DNA of 64,000 nucleotides from NCBI GenBank assembly GCA_028622995.1, contig JAJQJQ010000021.1, positions 3,410,001 to 3,474,000 on the forward strand, in the 5' to 3' direction. Made by a program: the position numbers and the translations under genes. This document shows positions 56,045-64,000 of the stretch, piece by piece. The notes under the pieces are model-generated. The model was not told where the DNA came from and did no database searches. It saw only the letters and a list, made by a program, of their open reading frames with translations. This DNA is from Panagrolaimus kolymaensis. Taxonomy: Eukaryota > Nematoda > Chromadorea > Rhabditida > Panagrolaimidae. Within the stretch, counting starts at the first letter, position 1. Each line of letters starts with the position of its first letter.

Positions 56045-59000
56045 CGACAGCTTTTTGAAAAACCGCTAATGAAAAAATATTAAAAATATCTAAATATAAA
56101 TCTCTTGAATGCAAAAATGTTTATAGTTTATCTTTTAAGATTAGGTAATAATAATCAGCTTTAAAATACAATTTTAAAGTTTTATTTTTATTTTCAAAAA
56201 AGTACGGAGGCTTAATATTCCAATTCACGCTTTTTTTGAAGACGAATAAAAAAATAGAAAGCTAGCTTTAAAGTAACGTTTTTTTTTATGTTTGTTACAT
56301 CGAAGAGCATAGTTTTTTTTGATTGTTGTTAGCTTTCTTTTATTATTTTTTTATTCGAAAATAAAAGAAAAAGAAGCACGCGTAAGATTGTCATAAAAGC
56401 TTTGACAGAAAAAAAAAATCATTGTTATTTATTAAAGTAAGAGTTTCAAAGAAAAAAAAGTAATATTTTTTTGGGGGCAAAAAATCACGAAAAAGGATAA
56501 TTTCACCAAAAAGTCTTCTACCGTATTTTTCTAAAACAAAATATTTCTGATAACGCTATTTAAAAAACACATCAATCAGCCCATTCACTTTATAATTAAA
56601 ATAAATTAAAATAAAAAAATTTAATAATTTTTAAACTTTCAAATAAATATATTCCTTCAAATTTTTTTTATCTCTTCTCACTTTTCACTCTTGATTGAGC
56701 AAATTTAAGAAAAACCTTGAAAATTTCAACCTTTTTTTTTTACCTAAGAACTCGCTGCTCAAAACTTTATTTTGATTCATCGTTTCTTTTTTAGAAAAAA
56801 AAACGGGAGTTTTTTTCCAAGGACGATCATAGCTGACGATAAAGCTTCCTCTCTTAACGTTCCTTTAATTTTTTTCATTTTATTTGACCATTTTTTGATG
56901 AGCGCAATTGAGAAAAAAAGATTGGAGCAGAAAAAATGCGGGAAGTTGGAGGTTGAGTGAAAATGAGAGTGGAGTGACCCTTTTGAAAGTGACTAAATCG
57001 TAAGCATCGGCAGCGCGCGTTGTTTAAGCAGTGACAAAAAAATATTGCTATTGAGCTTTTTAGAAAAAAGACAAACTTTGAAAGAAATATGTTTGACAGT
57101 TTCTTTTTATAAATGAAAAAATACCGCTATAAAGAATTATGGCAAAGGAAAGCCGACACTAAGGTAAGGTGATGTGGTTTATTAAATGAAAAGGAAATGA
57201 GAAAATAGCTGGCAAGCTTTTTGAACGTGGGAAATGGAAAAAAAGATCAAAGGAACAAAATTGGAAGACGAGAGTTGATGTCTAAAATATGAGGAAAAAT
57301 AAAAGACATACAAATTTTCATTTGTTTTGACTCAGGTTTTTTAAGATTAGAAATTAGCTATGATTATGGCCCGCTTCAAAATTAAGAATACTTAAAAAAC
57401 TTAAGCTTACTTTAAAAACATAACAAAAAAAAGTTGTTAGAAATTTTGCCTATGCAAAGCTTGGATGTGTGAGACTAAACGACGACATTTTAAAAATAAG
57501 TTGCAACAAAAAAAAGAAAAGCAAAGGCAACAAAAAAGGAAATCTGATTTAGGCATGGATGAATAAGATTAAAGCTTAGTGGCCACAAGAAAGAAAGAAA
57601 AAAGTGACCAATATTCAAAAGTATATATTTTATTTTAAAAAAAATATTTTCCACACAATAATAAAAAAATGAATAAATCTTTGCAATTTTAGTGTCTGAC
57701 TGAATGGAACTCAAAAAGAAGAGTATCAATAAATCACAAAAAATTAATTTCCGGAAAGAACAAAAAAACGTTTAATCTTCTTTTATTCTTTTTGGTTGTT
57801 TGTGTGTTTGCAAATTAAAAGTATGAAACTTTTTCTTCTTTCTACTCGGAAACCCGATCAAATTGCAATCAAGTGTGAAGAAAAATATAAATGAAACCAG
57901 TAAGTAAAAAAACCAAACTTTTTGAGTTAGATTATATTTTTTCTCGGTGGAGGTTTAAGTTTCAAAAAAAAAGAAGTGAGAATGAGAGTCAATAAGTTGT
58001 CGGCGACAAACAAAAGGCATTTTGTTTCAATTAACACTTTTTTTAAGAGATGGCAGTTGGTTGGTCAAGAAAAATATATGTATTTGTTTTTTGAATTAAT
58101 AAAAAACTATAGTTTTGGAAAAGAGGACATAAAATGAAAGTTTTCGCGCAGGTGGTTTTTTTTAATAAAAGATATTTTTTTTGAATAAAAAATGCAATAA
58201 AAATGGATCATCAAATCAAATCAAATATGGTCCAATAAATGAACAATAAAAAAAAGAAAAAAACAATTTCCGGTAGAAAATAATGGTGAGAAAATTCAAT
58301 GAAAATTATATGGATGAGGCAAATATATTTAAAAAAAGTTAAATTATGATGAACCTGGTTTCATTCAACAATTCTCTAATATACTTTTGTTTAAAAGCTA
58401 CAAACTAAATAAATATCGCATCATCAAAATCTACTTAAGTTAAGCTTAAGCAAAGAAACTTGATTAAAGAATACAACAGAACAAAAAAAAAATTAGAGTA
58501 AACAATAATCTTTTTTCCCTCTCTTGTGAAAGTCCAATGTAAAGACACACATTCATTCATACAAATACAAAAGTGGCCATCAAATGAAACAACGAAAAAG
58601 AATAGAGCTGGTCAGTTAGTCGCGTGATTTTTTAAGTTAATGATGATTTACTGATTGAAGATAGATAATCTAAAATTAATCTGTCTTTGATCATAAACAC
58701 AGATTGCGGGAATGAAACCAACAAAGACAAAAAAAAGAAGAGAGATTTATGGAACACATGTTTTTTAATACCATATTTATTTGTATCATGGGAAATAAAA
58801 TAAAGTTAAAGATTTCACTTTGAGAGTCAAAGGTTTTAATAAATCTAAAAATATTGAGAAAAAGCAAGCCCAAACCAATAAACAAAATTTTCTTTGGATG
58901 ATGAAAAAAATATTAAGGAAAAGAACAAAAGTTAGAAAAATGGTTGACAGAAATACTTCTCTCCCTCTCCCCTGTTGTTTTCGGTTGTTGTTTTGTTGAG

Positions 59001-61740
59001 TTGACCATCACCACCAGCGCCAGCAGCAGCAGTATCGGTCACTCTCATTAATTCATTATTATTTAAAACAGAAAAGTAAAAAGGGAAAGGATGAAAAACC
59101 GCTTACTTACTTGCTGCTTGCGGTGGATCATTTGCAAAGATTGAATTAAGCCAAAAATTAATCATTTGCAAATGCGCAATTTTATTTTTGATCTCCCAGA
59201 AAAAAAATATTAAAAAGTTTACATTTCAAAAAAAATTTTAATCAGCTTTTATAGCAAAAAAATCTTTCCTGCTTTTGGTCGAATAAAATGGAAGCTGCTA
59301 AAGTTTTGAAAGAAACAAAAAAAAATGCTTTAGCTAAAAATGCGTTTTTCTTTATCGCTTTTTATAAGTGTCTTTTAATGTTATTTTTTTATGTTTAAGA
59401 ATGACATCTTCGATTAAAAAAATAGATGTCATAGCACGTAAAAAAGAGAAGAAAAAACAATAATGGACAAAAAAAAGTTTTTCAAAATGAAAAAAAACTT
59501 TCTAAAAAAGTAGTTTTTTTGAAAAAATAGGAGCTAGAAGAATGAGTATCCCGGAAGCTGAATATTTGTCTCAGGTTAACATAGAAAAGAATAATGTAAA
59601 AAATTTAAGAAAATATTTCTGTTTTTGATAAAATCGAAAAGCAAGAAAAAATATTAAACCATTTTGAAAAATTTTACAACCAATTTGGAAAAGAGCTTGT
59701 TGAATTTTGTTTTTCAACAACGCTGTTTTCATTCAAGAGCTTTTTTCGTTATTTTTTTTTCTTCTTGTTTTTGTGGATTGTAATGTTACAAAAGAGAAAA
59801 CAAACCAAAAAAACATATGCGGATAAATCCGGAAAAAAAACTAACACATGATTTCTTTTTGTTTTAAAATAATATAATTGTGTGAAAAAAAGTTTCATAA
59901 ATAAAAATTTATAACGCAAGAGAAAAAATGTAAAAAATGAAAGCTGTTGGTTAAAAAGTATGAAGAATCAAACTGGACACGGAGCATTTCCGTAAAATAA
60001 TTAAAAAGCTCTTCAAATAGTACTTACAAGAAAAAAAAGTTAATGCAAACAAAGAAAAAAAGTTAGCTTTGATTGAAGAATGAAATCAAAAAATGAGAGA
60101 AGAAAGAAAGATTGATACAAACGTAAAGTAAAAACCATCTGTTGAGAAATTTGAAGTTTATATGCCTCGTAAATAAAATACTCAATAATTTTTCCATAGC
60201 AAAGTAATCAAAAAACAAAATCATTATTATACGAGCATAAAAAATTTAATAAGTAAATTTCAAATTCAAAAAAATTCTTATTCTAACAAAACCACAAAAG
60301 ACGCATTACCTAATTCTTTAAACTCAAAGAACCCTTCTTTAAACGCCACAGGAGATCGGTTAAATTTAACTCTCTTTTTTTCAAACTTTTTTTATGCAAG
60401 GTCATCTATCTGTGTATGAAATAAATTTTCCACAATTGCTTTTTTTGATGTCATTATCCATTTTTTCGAGCCACGCCTAGAAAATTTGTATATTCCAAAA
60501 GATCTTAAAAAATATGCTCCATTGATAGACAGCCTTTGGCGGTTTTTTTCTTCTTCATCAAAGTTCGCGCATTTCGGCACTTTTGGACTTTTTCTGAACT
60601 TTAAATTCAATGAGATAGAAAACAAAAGATAAATAGCTTTTTTTGTTTTTGTGATGTGCAGATTGAATTGATGCTATCTCGCGCAGAAACAAATCCATTC
60701 AACTAGCAAGTAAGCAGCCTTTAAGGATTTGAGAAAACATTAATCACCGCCTTCGACACATCCTTTCGGCAACTTTTTTTTTGTCTTTAAAGAAAAAGAA
60801 AAGAAAAAAGTTGCATATTCTTTTGAGGGTATAAAAAAAGAAAGAAGCCGAAGAAAAAAAGGAATAAGTTAAATTAGCGCTTCCCTTTTCTTTTTTTTTA
60901 CAATCAACACTTTTTTTGTCGACTTTTTAAAATGCCTAAAATGATGAGATACTTTTTGGTAAGTAAAAAGAAAAAAAAGAATAACACAAAAACAATGAAA
61001 TTATTTTCTCCGCTGAATTCTACGACTTGTTTTAGGCAATAGAAACAGATGATTGAGAAAATGGCGCCACATAAAAATGCCTTTCTTCTTCCAACAACAA
61101 AAAAATAGTAGCGGGAAAATATCTGTCAAAAGATTACTACAAAAAAACTAACCCGGTTTTTGACATGTCAAAAAAATGCCAAAACCAAAAAAGAAAAAAA
61201 CAACAACGATGGCAACAAAAAAAAGTATGTACGTTATGATCTTGGTTTTGGAACACCTGTTTTAGGATATGTCAATCATTAGAGAAAGAAGAAGCAAAAG
61301 CAATAAATATTCCAATCAGATGGAAAAAAAACTTAACTAGGTAGTAGTGACTTTTAGTGACTTTTTGGCAGCTACAAATTATTATTTTTCTTCTTATATT
61401 TTTTTTGGAAGACAATAAATAAAAACAATTTTTTTAATATTTTAGGAAGAGTGTCGATCGAATAAAAAAAACTTTAGAAAGAGGCTTTTACTCGAAGCAT
61501 TTTTTGTAAAAACACAATTTTTTTTAAAAGTAAAATAATTTATTATTAGCCAAACAACAACTTTATACAAAAAAAAATACAATGTTTGTGACCCAATAAA
61601 CAAATAAATAATTAATTAAAGCTCAGACAATCATAAACTAATTTCAAACATACAATTTCAACTGCACATAAAAAAAATTATTAAAAAATACTAGGCAAAA
61701 GCTTAATTTTAAATTCAAAACATGGGCTTCTGACAATTGT
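56045..61740. other. Long gene-poor region
   Basis: About 5.7 kb with dense A and T homopolymers and no gene I can support. A few exon-like pieces with good donors exist: an ATG at 57113 followed by 16 more codons and AAG|GTAAGG; an ATG at 59542 giving MSIPEAEYLSQ; and the small spliced frame at 60932-61056. None can be joined into a larger gene. It may hold regulatory DNA for the flanking genes. Confidence 0.4.
60932..61056 (+). other. Candidate micro-ORF gene with one intron
   Basis: ATG at 60932, nine codons, donor TTG|GTAAGT at 60959, a 77-nt intron, acceptor GTTTTAG at 61035, then six codons and TGA: MPKMMRYFLAIETDD. A TATAAAAA lies about 100 bp upstream (60830). Both splice sites are strong, but a 15-residue product cannot be supported as a protein. 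It could equally be the spliced leader end of a non-coding RNA. Confidence 0.2.
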
Positions 61741-63690
61741 TTAATCAACTTCTTCTACTTTTGGACCTTCACTTCCGCCACCATATTGATTGCCGCCATA
61801 TTGTTGTCCACAATTTTGTGGTCCTCCACCAGGTTGTTGTTGCTGCTGTTGTCCGCCTTGATTATGAAGTTTGGCCATAACTTTACCAAGAACATTTTGA
61901 ACTTCATTTAATTTATCTTCATATTCGGATTTTTCAGCCATTTGATTATTATCAATCCATTGAAGATTTTCAGTAATTAATTGTTCAGCGGATGAACGAT
62001 CATCAGCGGGAAGTTTATCACCATAATCTGAGATGGCTGATTTAACTTGGAATAAATATTGTTCAAATCGATTTCGAGCATCCACTCGATCACGTTGAGC
62101 TATATCTTCAGCTTCATATTTCTTTGCTTCATCCAACATTCGTTGAATTTCATCTGCTGAAAGTCGGCCTTTTTCATTTTTAATTTGAATTCGATTTGAT
62201 TTTCCAGTGGATTTATCAACTGCTGACACGTGGAGGATTCCATTGGCATCAATATCAAAGGTGACTTCAATTTGAGGAATGCCTCGAGGAGCTGGAGGAA
62301 TTCCAGTAAGGTCGAAAGTTCCAAGTCGATTGTTGTCTTTAGTCATGGCTCGTTCACCTTCATAAACTTGAATGGTTACAGCTGGTTGATTATCAGAATA
62401 AGTGGTAAATGTTTGAGTTGCTTTAGTTGGAATTCGAGCATTTCTTTCTACCAATTTAGTCATAACTCCACCCGCGGTTTCAATACCAAGTGAAAGAGGT
62501 GTTACATCAACGAGAAGAACATCTTTAACGGTTTCATCCTTGACACCTGATAGGATTGCAGCTTGAACTGCAGCTCCATATGCTACAGCTTCATCGGGAT
62601 TAATGGAAAGGTTGAGTTCTTTGCCGTGGAATAATTCTTTGAGAAGTTTTTGAATTTTAGGAACACGAGTTGAACCACCAACTAATACAATTTCATCGAT
62701 GGCTCGTTTATCGAGCTTTGCATCACGAAGGGCTTGTTCCACAGGTTCAAGAGTTTTACGGAACAAATCATTGCAAAGTTCTTCAAATCGAGCACGGGTG
62801 ATTTTTGAATGGAAATCAATTCCATCAAATAAGGAATCAATTTCAATTATGGCTTCAGCGGATGATGAAAGGGTTCGTTTTGCTCGTTCACATGCAGTTC
62901 TTAAACGTCGAAGGGCACGATTGTTGGATTGAATATCGCGGCCATATTTACGTTTGAATTCATTGACGAAATGTTCAAGCAATCTTTGATCAAAATCTTC
63001 TCCACCAAGATGAGTATCACCAGCGGTTGAAAGAACTTCAAATACTCCTTCAGCGATGGTTAAAATGGAAACATCAAATGTGCCACCACCCAAATCAAAA
63101 ATAAGAACATTTTTATCTTTTTGAAGTTTTTTATCAAGTCCATAAGCAAGGGCAGCAGCGGTGGGTTCATTAATGATTCGAAGAACATTTAAACCTGCAA
63201 TAGCGCCAGCATCTTTAGTTGCTTGTCTTTGTGAATCATTGAAATATGCTGGAACGGTTATAACTGCATCACGAACTGGATGGCCAAGATATGCTTCAGC
63301 GGTTTCCTTCATTTTAGTTAAAACCATGGAACTAATTTCTTCGGGTGAGAAAACTTTACGTTCACCTTTGAGTTCGACTTCCATCGCGGGTTTTCCGGCT
63401 TTTGAAACAACTTTAAATGGCCAATGTTTAATATCTTTTTGAACGATGGGATCATCAAGTTTTCGTCCAATTAAACGTTTAGCATCGAAGATGGTATTTT
63501 CTGGATTTCGGGCCATTTGATCTTTAGCTGAATCACCAATAAGTCGTTCAGTATCGGTAAATCCAACATACGATGGTGTAGTTTTATTGCCTTGATCATT
63601 AGCAATTATTTCAACTTTACCATTTTGATATACACCAACACATGAATATGTGGTACCAAGATCAATACCAATAGCTTTACAGGATGACAT
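61741..63690 (-). CDS. hsp70: Inducible cytosolic HSP70 chaperone
   Basis: Intronless 649-residue frame. The start [20 protein letters not shown] carries the phosphate-1 motif [27 protein letters not shown], the second HSP70 signature, and [16 protein letters not shown], the third, follow at about 195 and 335. The substrate-binding domain and helical lid come next, then a Gln/Gly-rich linker and the cytosolic EEVD end (KVEEVD), which binds TPR co-chaperones. No signal or mitochondrial leader. Absence of introns in an otherwise intron-rich window and the HSE-bearing promoter indicate the stress-inducible form: ATP-driven folding and disaggregation of proteins. The extra residues before the first signature (SCK) suggest a species-specific copy. 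Confidence 0.98.
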   Translation of the reverse strand: MSSCKAIGIDLGTTYSCVGVYQNGKVEIIANDQGNKTTPSYVGFTDTERLIGDSAKDQMARNPENTIFDAKRLIGRKLDDPIVQKDIKHWPFKVVSKAGKPAMEVELKGERKVFSPEEISSMVLTKMKETAEAYLGHPVRDAVITVPAYFNDSQRQATKDAGAIAGLNVLRIINEPTAAALAYGLDKKLQKDKNVLIFDLGGGTFDVSILTIAEGVFEVLSTAGDTHLGGEDFDQRLLEHFVNEFKRKYGRDIQSNNRALRRLRTACERAKRTLSSSAEAIIEIDSLFDGIDFHSKITRARFEELCNDLFRKTLEPVEQALRDAKLDKRAIDEIVLVGGSTRVPKIQKLLKELFHGKELNLSINPDEAVAYGAAVQAAILSGVKDETVKDVLLVDVTPLSLGIETAGGVMTKLVERNARIPTKATQTFTTYSDNQPAVTIQVYEGERAMTKDNNRLGTFDLTGIPPAPRGIPQIEVTFDIDANGILHVSAVDKSTGKSNRIQIKNEKGRLSADEIQRMLDEAKKYEAEDIAQRDRVDARNRFEQYLFQVKSAISDYGDKLPADDRSSAEQLITENLQWIDNNQMAEKSEYEDKLNEVQNVLGKVMAKLHNQGGQQQQQQPGGGPQNCGQQYGGNQYGGGSEGPKVEEVD

Positions 63691-63802
63691 ATTTTCTTAT
63701 AATATAATAAATAAAGTATTTGAGAATAGTAATAGTAAGGGTAGTAAAAATAAATTCACTTTCTTTTTGTATTAAGATTGACATGCCTTTGTCGCTCGGC
63801 TG

Positions 63803-63810
63803 CTTTTATA
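63803..63810 (-). promoter_or_regulatory. TATA box of the HSP70 gene (TATAAAAG)
   Basis: On the minus strand TATAAAAG lies 113 bp upstream of the ATG, which would place transcription start about 80-90 bp before the start codon, a normal layout for a heat-shock gene. Confidence 0.75.
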
Positions 63811-63840
63811 CTCAATTTTTTAATGTTCGCGTAACTCCGC

Positions 63841-63858
63841 GAACATTCTCGACTATTC
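63841..63858. promoter_or_regulatory. Heat-shock element, proximal
   Basis: GAACATTCTCGACTATTC contains four alternating five-base units (GAA-ca-TTC-tc-GAc-ta-TTC); three match the HSF unit exactly and one has a single change. It lies about 30 bp upstream of the TATA box. An additional GAA/TTC pair occurs on either side. Confidence 0.8.
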
Positions 63859-63977
63859 TCTTATGTTCTTTCACTATTTTTTATCTAACTCACCGCACAC
63901 CGAAGTAAAAAAAAAGCTCCACTCGCTGCGACGCATAAAAAGTCTTTCGTTACATACATTATTTTCCTTCTTTCTTT

Positions 63978-63995
63978 TTCGCGAATGTTCCGGAA
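63978..63995. promoter_or_regulatory. Heat-shock element, distal, perfect
   Basis: TTCGCGAATGTTCCGGAA is an uninterrupted run of four exact HSF units (TTC-gc-GAA-tg-TTC-cg-GAA), about 290 bp upstream of the HSP70 ATG and at the window edge. It could also serve a divergent gene beyond the window. Confidence 0.85.
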
Positions 63996-64000
63996 AGGAA

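Noticed and set aside
55884..56114. Minus-strand frame over the palindromic element
   Set aside because: It is a translation of the MITE itself and its flank and resembles no transposase.
60392..60625. 77-codon minus-strand frame (KVPKCANFDEEEKNRQRLSI)
   Set aside because: Part of it looks coding, but there is no ATG context, signal or partner exon to support a gene.
62230..63442. Plus-strand open frames opposite HSP70
   Set aside because: They are antisense shadows of a highly biased coding sequence.

Overview
The window is nuclear DNA of a nematode. It is strongly AT-rich. The genes have many short introns (mostly about 45 to 75 nt) with GTAAG-type donors and TTTTCAG or TTTTTAG acceptors. 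Several genes match C. elegans families: an AIR-2-like Aurora kinase, an innexin, a PICC-1/CCDC85 protein, an OSM-6/IFT52 exon, a Kv channel, a globin, a heat-inducible HSP70 and nematode-type leucine-rich or F-box-like proteins. The composition and the fast-evolving secreted and F-box-like genes suggest a clade IV nematode, for example a panagrolaimid, but this is inference. I could not identify the species.

Layout. 0.2-5 kb: tRNA-Ala, a single-pass membrane protein with a Lys/Glu-rich tail, an Aurora B-like kinase whose gene appears to begin with an HMG-box exon, a small membrane protein and tRNA-Ser. 5.8-9.8 kb: two tandem SLC2-type sugar transporters. 10.7-12.5 kb: a four-TM protein whose stop codon lies inside a hAT-like MITE, then an F-box-like gene. 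14.4-18.4 kb: a Kv channel with tRNA-Leu in one intron. 18.6-23.5 kb: a nine-exon ABCC/MRP transporter. 23.5-27.3 kb: mostly empty, with a few exon-like islands. 27.3-35.2 kb: a globin, an unknown probably nuclear protein, a secreted protein and two LRR/F-box-like genes. 35.3-43.2 kb: a Cys-rich secreted protein, a C-type-lectin-like mucin, an innexin, and a secreted protein with a decayed partial copy beside it. 43.5-49.8 kb: an AT-hook/HTH DNA-binding protein, a second Lys/Glu/Ala-rich membrane protein, an unknown acidic protein, a small Pro-rich protein, an orphan IFT52 3' exon and an ABHD12-like lipase. 50.8-53.8 kb: the CCDC85/PICC-1 gene with two alternative first exons. 53.8-61.7 kb: about 8 kb with no convincing gene apart from a TTAA-flanked palindromic MITE. 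61.7-64 kb: an intronless HSP70 with TATA box and heat-shock elements.

The genes do not form one pathway; this is an ordinary chromosomal neighbourhood. The most notable items are the in-frame HMG-box/Aurora kinase gene model with E2F-like sites, the MITE that supplies a stop codon, the orphan IFT52 exon, the alternative PICC-1 starts, and the Kv channel without the usual PxP bend. Exon boundaries were read by eye from splice signals and checked for frame, so individual junctions may be off by a few bases.
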